Source of the DNA: Cupriavidus phytohabitans
GTDB taxonomy: Bacteria; Pseudomonadota; Gammaproteobacteria; Burkholderiales; Burkholderiaceae
Length of the DNA: 58,196 nt
NCBI RefSeq assembly: GCF_000426345.1
Contig: NZ_AUFE01000044.1
Span: 1 to 58,196 of the forward strand
Reading direction: 5' to 3'
Made by a program: the position numbers and the translations under genes. The notes beneath the pieces are model-generated. The model ran no database searches. It was not told where the DNA came from and saw only the letters and a program-made list of their open reading frames with translations. Positions within the stretch are counted from its first letter, which is position 1, and each line of letters opens with the position of its first letter. Below are positions 8,753 to 17,169 of the stretch, one piece after another.

Positions 8753-9688
8753 TCAGAACGCGACAGCGTCCCGGCCCTTCAGCTGAAGCATGTCGCGGGC
8801 CTCGTCAGGCGTGGCCACCTCGAGGTTCAGTGATTTCAGAATGCCGACAACACGCTTGACCTGATCGGCGTTACTGGTGGACAGCCGGCCCCGGTCTTCC
8901 CACAGCGAATCCTCCAGGCCGACGCGAACGTTTCCGCCCATGGCAGCGGCCATCGAGGCAATCGGCATCTGGCTTCGGCCGGCGCCAAGCACGGACCAGT
9001 AGTAGTCCTTGCCAAACAGGCGCTCCGCGGTGCGGCGCATATGCATGACATCGTCGGGGTGCGTGCCGATACCGCCGAGCAGGCCGAATACGGACTGGAT
9101 GAAGAAGGGCGGCTTGAGGATGCCTCGGTCGATGAAATGCGCTGCGGTGTAGAGATGGCTGGTGTCGTAGCACTCGATCTCGAAGCGCGTGCCGTTGCCG
9201 GCACAGGATTCGAGGATGTAGCGGATCTCCTTGAACGTATTGCGGAAGACGCGGTCTTCGGAGCCCTCGAGGTAAGGGCGTTCCCAGTCGTACTTGAAGG
9301 TCTCGTGCCGGGCGAGCATCGGATAGAGGCCGAAGTTCATCGAGCCCATGTTCAACGAGGCAACTTCCGGCTTGAGCTGCAGCGCCGGTTGCAGGCGTTC
9401 CTCCACAAGCATGTTGGGGGCGCCGCCCGTCGTGAGATTGATCACGACGTCGGAACGCGCTGCGATCCGGGGAAGAAACTCGCGGAAAAGCGCGGGATCC
9501 TGTGATGGCTGGCCATTCTCCGGCCTGCGCGCATGGAGATGGACGATTGCGGCGCCGGCCTCTGCAGCCGCAACGGACTCGTCTTCGATCTCCCTGGCGG
9601 TAATGGGGAGATGAGGCGACATCGTCGGGGTGTGAATACCGCCCGTCACGGCGCACGTGACGATCACTTTGTTCTGTGGTGCTGCCAT
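8753..9688 (-). CDS. Beta-keto acid cleavage enzyme (BKACE), second copy
   Basis: A 311-aa protein of the 3-keto-5-aminohexanoate cleavage family with zinc ligands in VHLHAR (His50, His52), the substrate-site LTTGGAP segment and the C-terminal RVGLEDSLWEDRG motif. The length is normal for the family. It would convert a beta-keto acid plus acetyl-CoA to acetoacetate and a shorter acyl-CoA. It forms a two-gene minus-strand unit with the SDR and is divergent from a TauD-type dioxygenase gene across 216 bases. It is diverged from the first BKACE and probably has a different substrate; dehydrocarnitine-type substrates are one known possibility. Confidence 0.87.
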   Translation of the reverse strand: MAAPQNKVIVTCAVTGGIHTPTMSPHLPITAREIEDESVAAAEAGAAIVHLHARRPENGQPSQDPALFREFLPRIAARSDVVINLTTGGAPNMLVEERLQPALQLKPEVASLNMGSMNFGLYPMLARHETFKYDWERPYLEGSEDRVFRNTFKEIRYILESCAGNGTRFEIECYDTSHLYTAAHFIDRGILKPPFFIQSVFGLLGGIGTHPDDVMHMRRTAERLFGKDYYWSVLGAGRSQMPIASMAAAMGGNVRVGLEDSLWEDRGRLSTSNADQVKRVVGILKSLNLEVATPDEARDMLQLKGRDAVAF

Positions 9689-9753
9689 GGTGGATGCCCT
9701 TCGCGCTTTGGCTGGGAATGCACGGCTTCGTGCGACGTTGCCATGCTACGAAA

Positions 9754-9788
9754 CATTGCCGTCGCTTGCCGCAACGGCGCCCGCAATG
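9754..9788. promoter_or_regulatory. Nested dyad in the divergent BKACE/dioxygenase promoter region
   Basis: CATTGC and GCAATG arms enclose an inner GCCGT/ACGGC pair. It lies between two divergent genes, where a shared operator would be expected. The symmetry is imperfect and no regulator is assigned. Confidence 0.3.
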
Positions 9789-9904
9789 TCGCTAATTGGT
9801 AAGTGAATGTCCTCGCCGAGTAAGCGTGGAAGCCTGGAACGCCAGATACTGGGCCACCAGAAAGTCGGACAGACGGAATCAACCGGACTGCAGGAGACAC
9901 AGCA

Positions 9905-10750
9905 ATGAAGATCAGGCAAATCACCCCCGCCATTGGTGCCGAGATTTCCGGCGTGAACCTTGGCGAGGCGGCACGCGATCCGGCACGTTTCGCCGAGATC
10001 AGGGCGGCGCTGCTCAAGCACCGGGTGCTCTTCTTTCGCAAGCAGGAGATCACCCGTGCCGATCACGTGGCCTTCGCAAGCGGCTTCGGCAAGCTCGAAG
10101 ACCATCCGGTTGTCGGCAGCGTTCCCGATCACCCGGGCCTCGTGAAGGTCTACCGCAGCGACAACCCGCACAGCTTCGAGAACAGCTATCACTGCGACGG
10201 CCTGTGGCGTCCCAATCCGGCCATGGGCGCAGTGCTGCGCTGCCTGGAATGTCCCGAGATCGGCGGCGACACCATCTGGGTCAATATGGTGAAGGCGTAC
10301 GAGGAACTGCCCGATGACATCAAGAAGAAGATCGACGGGCTACGCGCCAGGGCCAGTATCGAACACAGCTTCGGCGCAGTCATGACGCCGGAGAACCGCG
10401 CCAAGCTGGCCCAGGATCATCCTCCGGTGGAACATCCGGTGGTGCGCACCCATCCGGAGACCGGGGAGAAGATCCTGTTCGTCGGTGCCTCGTTCACGAC
10501 GCACTTCACCAACTACAGCACGCCGGACAATGTGCGCCACGGCATCGACAAGTCGCCAGGAGCCTCCCTGCTGCTCAACTACCTGACCAGCCGCGCCACC
10601 ATTCCCGAATACCAGGTGCGCTGGGCCTGGCAGGAGGGCGACGTTGCGGTCTGGGACAACCGTAGCACGCAGCACTATGCCGTCAACGACTACTATCCGG
10701 CGCCGCGCAAGATGGAGCGCGCGGGCATTGTCGGTGATATCCCGTACTGA
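9905..10750 (+). CDS. TauD/TfdA-family 2-oxoglutarate-dependent dioxygenase
   Basis: A 281-aa Fe(II)/2-oxoglutarate dioxygenase, normal length for TauD. The iron ligands are His96 and Asp98 (YHCDG) and the distal His257 (TQHYAV); an Arg at 268 or 272 would bind 2-oxoglutarate. Family members hydroxylate a carbon next to a heteroatom, releasing sulfite, phenol or an amine product. The ATG follows a GGAGACACAGCA leader. It heads a plus-strand set with an MDR oxidoreductase (60 bases on) and a small hydrolase. With the divergent BKACE/SDR pair this suggests breakdown of a substituted carboxylic acid; the substrate is unknown. Confidence 0.87.
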   Translation: MKIRQITPAIGAEISGVNLGEAARDPARFAEIRAALLKHRVLFFRKQEITRADHVAFASGFGKLEDHPVVGSVPDHPGLVKVYRSDNPHSFENSYHCDGLWRPNPAMGAVLRCLECPEIGGDTIWVNMVKAYEELPDDIKKKIDGLRARASIEHSFGAVMTPENRAKLAQDHPPVEHPVVRTHPETGEKILFVGASFTTHFTNYSTPDNVRHGIDKSPGASLLLNYLTSRATIPEYQVRWAWQEGDVAVWDNRSTQHYAVNDYYPAPRKMERAGIVGDIPY

Positions 10751-10810
10751 TTCGACGCCAGGCTGGCAGAACGACTTGTTGCGCGCAACGCGCGGCGGGA
10801 CAAGGGCACC

Positions 10811-11830
10811 ATGAAGGCGATCTGGTACGAAAGACAAGGGCGGGCGGAAGACGTATTGGCATTCGGCGATCTGCCCACGCCGCAACCGGCCCCCGGCGAA
10901 GTCCGCGTGCGGCTCCATGCGTCGGCCGTTAACCCGGCCGATGCAAAACGGCGAGCGGGACGCATGCATGGTGGCATGGAGTTCCCGCGCATCATTCCGA
11001 ATAGCGATGGCGCGGGTGTGATCGACAAGTTGGGGCACGGCGTCGATCAGAAGATGCTGGGCACGCGGGTCTGGCTGCATTTCGGGCAGCGCGGGCGTCC
11101 GTTCGGTACGGCGGCCGAGTACATCTGCGTGCCGCACGAGTTGACCTCGCCACTGCCCGAGCATCTTGACTTCGCACAGGGTGCCTGTCTGGGCATTCCG
11201 GCGATGACGGCCTATATCAGCCTGTTCCAGCGCGGAGCCATCCAGGGCAAGTACGTGCTCATTACCGGCGGTGCGGGAGCTGTTGGGCACTACGCTGTGC
11301 AACTCGCCAAGTGGGGCGGGGCGCATGTCATTGCCACCACCAGCTCCGAACGCAAGGCCGCCCACGCTGCAGCTGGCGGCGCGGATGCAGTGATCGACTA
11401 CCTCGCACCGGATGCCGCGCAGCGGATTCTCGATGCCACTCACGGGCAAGGCGTTGACCACATAGTCGATGTCAATGCCATCGACAATTCGGGGCTGTGC
11501 TTTCAGGTAGCCGCCAATCATGCGCAATGGGTCTCGTATGCCAGCGGTGCCGGCCTCGAGCAGGCGTTGCCCTTGGTCACGCTGATTCGCAAGAACCTCT
11601 GCCTGCAGGGACTCTATCTGCCGGGCTTGCCCTATGAGATGCGCTGGATCGCGCAGGAAGGCTTGTCGCGCTGGATGCATGACGTCCCGGATGCCATTCA
11701 CGCCGTCGACAGCGTGTTCGACTTGCGAGACACCGTGAAGGCTCACCAGGCTGTCGAAGCGGGCAGCAAGCTGGGCACCGTTGTTGTTCGATGTGATACG
11801 GCGCAGGCCGACACTGACCGTGCTCGCTGA
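10811..11830 (+). CDS. Zinc-independent MDR oxidoreductase (quinone reductase-like)
   Basis: A 339-aa medium-chain dehydrogenase/reductase with the GroES-like N-terminus (HASAVNPADAKRRAG, about residues 37-51) and the nucleotide-binding turn TGGAGAVGHYAVQ (about residue 150). The zinc ligands of true alcohol dehydrogenases are absent, so an NADPH-dependent quinone/enone reductase is likely. It lies 60 bases after the dioxygenase and 52 before the hydrolase, so co-transcription is probable. Its ribosome binding site is weak. It is only distantly similar to the MDR proteins at 3012 and 17170. Confidence 0.82.
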   Translation: MKAIWYERQGRAEDVLAFGDLPTPQPAPGEVRVRLHASAVNPADAKRRAGRMHGGMEFPRIIPNSDGAGVIDKLGHGVDQKMLGTRVWLHFGQRGRPFGTAAEYICVPHELTSPLPEHLDFAQGACLGIPAMTAYISLFQRGAIQGKYVLITGGAGAVGHYAVQLAKWGGAHVIATTSSERKAAHAAAGGADAVIDYLAPDAAQRILDATHGQGVDHIVDVNAIDNSGLCFQVAANHAQWVSYASGAGLEQALPLVTLIRKNLCLQGLYLPGLPYEMRWIAQEGLSRWMHDVPDAIHAVDSVFDLRDTVKAHQAVEAGSKLGTVVVRCDTAQADTDRAR

Positions 11831-11882
11831 CGGCTGTGTCTGTACTCACGCGTCTTCAAACCAAACGAGGAATACAACGCTC

Positions 11883-12452
11883 ATGACATCTGGAAATCAA
11901 CCAACGGTTGTGATTGTTCCCGGCTTTCGCGACCACATGCCGGAGCACTGGCAGTCGCTGTTGGCAGAACGCTTGCAGCAGCAGGGAAGAGCGGTGCGCA
12001 TCGTGCCACAGATTGATCACGACAAGAGGTTGCGCCGTGCCAGGGTGGAGAACCTCGAACGTGTCGTCAGCAGCATCTCGGGGCCGGTCATTCTCGTTGG
12101 CCATAGCGTGGGCTGCCTGATCACCGTTCACTGGGCACAGGAGACGCAGTGCGCGGTGCAGGGCGTATTGCTTGCCGCGCCGGCCGACTTCGATAGCCCG
12201 TTGCCGCCCGGATACGCGGATCCGCAGACGCTGGCGGATGAGGGATGGACCCCGATTCCGCGGCGGCCCCTGAAATTCCCCAGCATCGTGGTCGCGAGCC
12301 GCAATGATCCGCTTGGCAAGTTCGAACGAATCCGCGAGATGGCGCAGGCCTGGGGCAGCCGGTTCGTCGATGCCGGGGAAGTCGGACATCTGGGACCGGT
12401 GGATGGCTATGGAACGTGGCCGCTGGCAGAGGAACTCGTTCGGGAACTCTGA
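11883..12452 (+). CDS. RBBP9/YdeN-type alpha/beta hydrolase
   Basis: A 189-aa serine hydrolase. The nucleophile elbow GHSVG is at 73-77 (Ser75), with Asp142 (RNDPLG) and His169 (VGHLGP) completing the triad, and the N-terminal PGFRDHMPEHW is typical of the family (usual length about 180-200). The specific substrate of such small hydrolases is mostly unknown. The start at 11883 follows GAGGAA; a longer frame from 11781 overlaps the previous gene without support. Last gene of the dioxygenase unit, convergent with the FrnE-like gene. Confidence 0.82.
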   Translation: MTSGNQPTVVIVPGFRDHMPEHWQSLLAERLQQQGRAVRIVPQIDHDKRLRRARVENLERVVSSISGPVILVGHSVGCLITVHWAQETQCAVQGVLLAAPADFDSPLPPGYADPQTLADEGWTPIPRRPLKFPSIVVASRNDPLGKFERIREMAQAWGSRFVDAGEVGHLGPVDGYGTWPLAEELVREL

Positions 12453-12532
12453 GCAGAGGCGCGGCCCGGTGCTGGTAGCTGGGCCCGCTCATCGAGCGCC
12501 TGACCGGTCCGATGCCGCGATGTTCGCAGCCG

Positions 12533-13180
12533 TCAGCCTTGCCGCTTCGCCAGCACGTCGCGGATGATCTGCACAAAGGCCTCGGCCGGCTGTCCGCCCG
12601 TGACAAGGTAGCGGTTGTCGAAGAGGATCGACGGCACGGAGCTGATACCCATCGACCGGAACTCCGCCACTTCGCGGCGCACCTCATCAACATACTCGCT
12701 GCCCTCAAGCACGCGCCGCGCCTGGGCGGCATCGAGCCCCACAGATTGGACCGCTTCCAGCAACACCTCGTGATTGCTGGGGTCCTTGCCGTTACCGTGA
12801 TATGCCTTCAGCAGCGCCTCCTTGAGCGCCAGCGTCTTGCCCTGCGTGCCGGCCCAATGCAGCAGCCGATGTCCGTCGAAGGTGTTGTAGACATGGGTCC
12901 TGGGAGCGAAGTCGAAACCAGCGCTTGCGCCGCGTTCGCGTATCAGCGCCTGCCTCTCGGCGACTTGCGTAGCGGTACTGCCATTCTTCTTGCTCGCGTA
13001 GTCGAGAAGGGTCTGGCCTTCCGGCGGCATATCCGGGTTCAGTTCGAACGAACGCACGACGACTTCGGCATCCACTTCGTCCCCGAGTTGCTCCAACGCG
13101 TGCTTGAGCGACGACAAGCCGATGGCACACCACGGGCAGGCAATATCAGAGACAAAGTCGATCCGGAGTGCTTGAGTCAT
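12533..13180 (-). CDS. DsbA-family oxidoreductase, FrnE-like
   Basis: A 215-aa thioredoxin-fold protein with the active site CPWC at residues 15-18 and the cis-Pro region SSVPSILFD near residue 180. There is no signal peptide, so unlike DsbA it is cytoplasmic. FrnE-like proteins act as thiol-disulfide oxidoreductases or isomerases, and some are 2-hydroxychromene-2-carboxylate isomerase relatives. The ATG at 13180 follows AGGAAAAAGGAA; an in-frame extension to 13213 is less likely. It is divergent from the AraC-type regulator at 13418 across 237 bases, which may control it. Confidence 0.85.
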   Translation of the reverse strand: MTQALRIDFVSDIACPWCAIGLSSLKHALEQLGDEVDAEVVVRSFELNPDMPPEGQTLLDYASKKNGSTATQVAERQALIRERGASAGFDFAPRTHVYNTFDGHRLLHWAGTQGKTLALKEALLKAYHGNGKDPSNHEVLLEAVQSVGLDAAQARRVLEGSEYVDEVRREVAEFRSMGISSVPSILFDNRYLVTGGQPAEAFVQIIRDVLAKRQG

Positions 13181-13417
13181 TTCCTTTTTCCTGTGAGTGA
13201 GCATTTTTCCCATGGCAGATCATCCTGCATGGCAATACTTCACGCTTTGCATCAGGTGCCAGGCACTTGGCCTTTTGTGACAGCCGCCACTGCCGCAGGA
13301 AACAATGGATCACATCGTTGCGGATTCGGAGAAGACACTGATGGTGTAGCGCCACGATCGATCATGTCAGTGGCTGGTGACCGGCGTTTCGTGCGGGTTA
13401 GTCCCGCTTGACAATGC

Positions 13418-14479
13418 ATGACTGCGATTTACCATGGGCTGTCATTTTCTGGTCAGCCCCTGATGTCGTCGTTACTTGTCCGCGCCGCAGCCCTTACCAA
13501 CTACTGCGAAGTTGCGCGTGCCGGCGGGCTTGATCCGCTGCGGATGATGTTTGACGCCGGAATCAGTCCGAGCGTACTGCGCGAGCCGGATCTCATGATT
13601 CAGGTCGATCGTTTCGGGCGGCTGCTCCAGATCTCTGCAACGCTGTCAGGCAACGAGAGTTTCGGATTGAGCATGGCCGAGTCGCGCCTGTTGTCCAACC
13701 TGGGACCGGTAGGCATGCTGATCCGCGACCAGGCGACGCTGCGCGACGCGCTCGGCATGTTGATGCGCTACCAATCGATTCTCAACGGCGCGAAGTCGCT
13801 GGCAGTCGAGGAGTGTGGTGGACGGGTCATCATTCGCGAGGTGCTGATCGCCGGCAGCGCACACCAGCCAACACGCCAACGGGTTGAACTGGCACTGGGG
13901 GTCATGGTGCGGCTGATACGCCAGCTCATCAAGCCGGACTGGCAGCCGCAGCGCGTATGCTTCGAGCACCCGGCCCCGCGCGACCTCAGTACGCACCAGC
14001 GGTTCTTTGGCCCGAACGTCGCATTCAATTGCGATTTCAATGGCATCGTCTGCGCAAAGTCCGATCTCGATGCGCGCAACCCGTGGGCCGATCCGGCCAT
14101 GGCGCGCTACGCGCAGCGTCTGATCGACGAGTCAGCCGCGGCGCGGCAGACGACCATGCTTGACGACGTGCGGCGCACGATCCTGCTGCTATTGCCCGGC
14201 GGGCGCTGCAGCGTCGAGCAGGTCGCGGAAAATCTCGGCGTGGTCTGCCGCACGGTCCAGCGCCGGCTGGCGGAGCAGGGGCAGAGCTTCTCATCGATCG
14301 TCAACGACATCCGCGTGGAACTCGCAATGCGTCATGTCGTCGAGAGCGATCGACCATTTACCGAGGTGGCGACGCTGCTCGGCTTTTCTGCGCCAAGCGG
14401 ATTCTCGCGCTGGTATCAGACGCAGTTCGGATGTAGTCCCAAGGAAAGCCGCGCTGCAAGTGCCGCCGCGCCCCGATAG
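13418..14479 (+). CDS. AraC-family transcriptional regulator
   Basis: A 353-aa regulator of the OruR/ArgR-like type: an N-terminal arabinose-binding-like domain of the family often found in catabolic regulators (LLVRAAALTNYCEVARAGG onward) and a C-terminal AraC double helix-turn-helix at about 250-340, with the signature region PFTEVATLLGFSAPSGFSRW. It lacks a clear Shine-Dalgarno at 13418; an internal ATG at 13463 is an alternative start and also lacks a strong one. It is divergent from the FrnE-like gene and could also regulate the dioxygenase/BKACE units beside it. The effector is unknown. Confidence 0.87.
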   Translation: MTAIYHGLSFSGQPLMSSLLVRAAALTNYCEVARAGGLDPLRMMFDAGISPSVLREPDLMIQVDRFGRLLQISATLSGNESFGLSMAESRLLSNLGPVGMLIRDQATLRDALGMLMRYQSILNGAKSLAVEECGGRVIIREVLIAGSAHQPTRQRVELALGVMVRLIRQLIKPDWQPQRVCFEHPAPRDLSTHQRFFGPNVAFNCDFNGIVCAKSDLDARNPWADPAMARYAQRLIDESAAARQTTMLDDVRRTILLLLPGGRCSVEQVAENLGVVCRTVQRRLAEQGQSFSSIVNDIRVELAMRHVVESDRPFTEVATLLGFSAPSGFSRWYQTQFGCSPKESRAASAAAPR

Positions 14480-14606
14480 GCTGCGCCTTCCCGGTCGGCG
14501 TGGCGCCGGTTCCGCACAGAGAACAAAGATGTGGCTTGCCTGGCCCGCAGGGAGCGGGCGACAGCAATGCCATCGCTTACCCGCTCGTCGCCCACAGTGA
14601 GGCCTC

Positions 14607-15010
14607 TCAGTCGAGGGTGATCTTTCCCGCCTTGACGATCTGGCCATAGCGCGCGATATCGCGCTCGATCAGTTTGCGGAAGTCCTCGGAATTACCGCCC
14701 ACGGGCACGAAGCCGAGGTCGGTCAGTTTCTTTGCCACGTCCGGGCTGCGCGTTGCGGCGGCAATTTCCTTCGCCATGCGGTCAACCACCGGCGCCGGTG
14801 TGCCGGCGGGCGCGAGCAGGCCCGTCCAGAAGCTCATGACGAAGCCCGGGAAGCCCGACTCTTCCATGGTCGGGATATTCGGCTCGCCCGGCCAGCGCTT
14901 GGCCGAAGCGACGGCCAGGACATTGATCTTGCCGGACTTCACGTGCGGCATGGGAACCAGTAGCGGATCGAAGGCGACCGACACCTCGCCGGCTAGATTG
15001 CGTATCGCAC
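14607..15010 (-). pseudogene. 3' fragment of a Bug/TctC-family binding protein
   Basis: From about 15010 the minus strand reads NLAGEVSVAFDPLLVPMPHVKSGK, then LAVASAKRWPGEPNIPTMEESG and GFVPVGGNSEDF, the C-terminal half of a Bug receptor. The signal peptide and N-terminal lobe are absent: upstream residues in the same frame do not resemble the family, and the sequence there belongs to a lysR gene on the opposite strand. About 130 of roughly 325 residues remain. It is half of a two-sided deletion scar with the lysR fragment. Non-functional. Confidence 0.8.
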
Positions 15011-15239
15011 CTCCTATGAGAGTCCCAGCCTGCCGGGCCTGCTGACGATGGCCCGAGCCGGCCTTGCCATCACCCCGCTGGCACAGTGTGCAGTGCCGTC
15101 CGACTTTACGCTGCTCGGGGCTGCGCAGGGTCTGCCTGAGATCGGCACGCTCGAGATCGTGTTGGCGCGAAGTGTCACGTCGAACCGGCCGCCCTGCGAT
15201 TTTCTTGCGGAACGCATCGTCGCTGAGTTGCACGCATGA
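14997..15239 (+). pseudogene. 3' fragment of a LysR-type regulator
   Basis: Reading plus from 14997 gives YRTSYESPSLPGLL, then ARAGLAITPLAQCAVP and LPEIGTLEIVLARS, which is the end of the LysR substrate-binding domain. The helix-turn-helix and most of the sensor domain are missing, and a TAG precedes the frame. About 80 of around 300 residues remain. Its broken end abuts the broken end of the Bug gene, which faces the other way. The original layout was probably a divergent lysR-tctC pair whose shared promoter region and both 5' halves were removed by one deletion. Confidence 0.75.
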
Positions 15240-15261
15240 ACCGATAGCAAACCAGCCCGGA

Positions 15262-15603
15262 GGCCTCGCGCAAAACCATGAGCGCGATTACCAGGACTTG
15301 AAACAAGACCTCGGTCTTGGTCACTATGAAGCTCGAGGCTGGCGCGGATTCCACCATCATGCGACGCCGAGCATCGCAGCCTATGGCTTCCTGATGGCCG
15401 AACGACTCGCTGCGGTGAAGTCCGAAGGGAATAAAAAAACTTCCTCGAGCGCCAGATACCTGCGCTTCCCGCTGATTACATCCCCCGTGGCAGCCCTGCG
15501 CGCGCAGCGCCACGTGACAAATTCAATCACCACACTCCGCCATCAACCTAGCTTCCACCTGACGCGAAGCCTTGGCATTTGCCCATGTTGCGCGTCCGGC
15601 TGA
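15262..15603 (+). mobile_element. IS701-type transposase, C-terminal remnant
   Basis: The frame reads HERDYQDLKQDLGLGHYE, ARGWRGFHHHAT, then AAYGFLMAERL and a tail with LRAQRHVTNSI and CPCC. This is the conserved end of IS701-family transposases, including the catalytic-region ERDYQ-LK motif. There is no start and the catalytic Asp-bearing N-terminal part is missing. It begins about 20-30 bases after the lysR remnant's stop, so IS insertion probably took part in the adjacent deletion. I could not place the terminal repeats with certainty; the element may end near 15615-15640. Confidence 0.7.
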
Positions 15604-15927
15604 TCGATCACATTTGTGACACAGTAAGACTAAGCCTGTGGGGTAATACGAGCCTTGAGCTCGCAGTACGAATGAGGCGCGGGTCAGCGTATTTCATAGG
15701 GGACAGCAGCGGCGATACCGGCTGCAAGAGGGCCGAATATAGAGCTGCAGCCCATCCTGTCAGTGTCTGAACAAGCGAAAACCTAGCGCAAACGGGACGC
15801 AGCAGCAAGCCAAAACTATCGTGAGTTCTGCGAATGCAACAGTTGGGGAGTAAGCCTCGGCGCATACTGCTAGATCCCCCGTGCGGTTTCCTCTTCGGAT
15901 CAGGTGCAATCCATTTGACGAGCACCG
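15604..15927. other. Gap between IS remnant and porin, no gene seen
   Basis: No credible coding sequence. It probably contains the outer end of the IS701-type element and the 3' region of the convergent porin gene. The base composition is somewhat lower in GC than the neighbours. Confidence 0.5.
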
Positions 15928-17025
15928 TTAGAAAATGTGCTTAACCCCTGCCATGATGCCGAACTGGTTGGCCCCAGGAGTAGGGTTGGTGCCAGCCTGA
16001 CCGCTATTGACCGAGAGCGCGAGATTGCCGCCGTTGGCGATATAGCCGGCGGTGCCATAGACCGAAGTCCGCTTGCTGAAGGCGTAGGTGGTTCGGCCCG
16101 CAAATAGCCATACCTTGTTGGCGCTGTTATGAAAGCGCTGGTAAAACGCTTCGGCATCGACGCTGAGCGCTGCCGTGATGGGATACGAGGCGCCGCCGTA
16201 GAAGAGATCGCTGACAGGCGTAGAGGTGCTCGCCTGATTGTCGCGCCGCAGCCAGCCGCCGCCGATCTTAGCCTTACCCAGCATGAAATAGCCATTGACG
16301 GAAAGTCGGTCGTCGGTCAGCGAACTCCGTGTGAGACCGGCGAAGGCGCCGGGACCGCCGCGCAGGGAGTCGTAGGCGACCGCGACGCTCCATGTGGGCG
16401 CGTCGTACTTCAGTATGGCGGACCACTCGCGGCAGGCGCGGCTGTCGGCGGGATTCTCGCCGGCGCAGTTGGTCCCGGCCGGACTCGGGCCAGCATTCAC
16501 GGTATCGCGGCCGAAGCTGTAGCTCGCGCCGACAGTGAGGCCGCCGAAAGTCCCTTTGTAGGACACGGCGTTGTCGGCGCGCGTATTGGGGACATAGCTA
16601 TCAATCGAGCCCGAGCCGAAGATGTTCGGTCCCAGGACGTCAGGCTCGATCATCGCCCAGAACAGCATGGTGTACTGCCGGCCCAGAGCGACCTGGCCCC
16701 AGTTTCCGGAAAGGCCGACCATTGCTTGGCGGCCGAAGAGCCGCCCACCCTGGTTTGATGTCCCGCTATCGGGGGCGAAGCCAGATTCCAGCCAGAAGAT
16801 GGCTTTGTTGCCGCCGCCGAGGTCTTCGCCGCCCCGCAGCCCCCAACGCGACGGCACGGTGCCTGTGATGCCGGGCATGAGTGCCGAGCTATCACGTTTC
16901 GCCCCGATGCCGTTGACGTATGCCACCCCTGTATCGATGACACCGTAAAGGGTCGCATTGCTTTGGGCGCGCGCCATGGCGGGCAGCATTACCGCACATG
17001 CGACGGCGATCAAGCGGAACTTCAT
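15928..17025 (-). CDS. Gram-negative trimeric porin
   Basis: A 365-aa outer-membrane porin with signal peptide residues 1-20 (ending ARA before QSNATLYG), SRWGLRGGEDLGGG, GGRLFGRQAMVGL and terminal KHIF. The start at 17025 follows AGGAGA; an upstream in-frame extension is rejected because it would precede the signal peptide. It lies downstream of the aromatic-type cluster on the same strand, 144 bases from the MDR gene, and probably serves uptake of that cluster's substrate. Confidence 0.9.
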   Translation of the reverse strand: MKFRLIAVACAVMLPAMARAQSNATLYGVIDTGVAYVNGIGAKRDSSALMPGITGTVPSRWGLRGGEDLGGGNKAIFWLESGFAPDSGTSNQGGRLFGRQAMVGLSGNWGQVALGRQYTMLFWAMIEPDVLGPNIFGSGSIDSYVPNTRADNAVSYKGTFGGLTVGASYSFGRDTVNAGPSPAGTNCAGENPADSRACREWSAILKYDAPTWSVAVAYDSLRGGPGAFAGLTRSSLTDDRLSVNGYFMLGKAKIGGGWLRRDNQASTSTPVSDLFYGGASYPITAALSVDAEAFYQRFHNSANKVWLFAGRTTYAFSKRTSVYGTAGYIANGGNLALSVNSGQAGTNPTPGANQFGIMAGVKHIF

Positions 17026-17169
17026 AGATTTCTCCTGTGGTTGATTTTCTTCTATGGGAATGGTGGTTGCCATTCATTCGCGGCCGCAGGGAAGCAGCAG
17101 TACAGCGCCGTAGGGGACGAGACGCCAGGCGTGCCGTATCCCTGCTGACCGAAACCTGCTGTTCCGACG

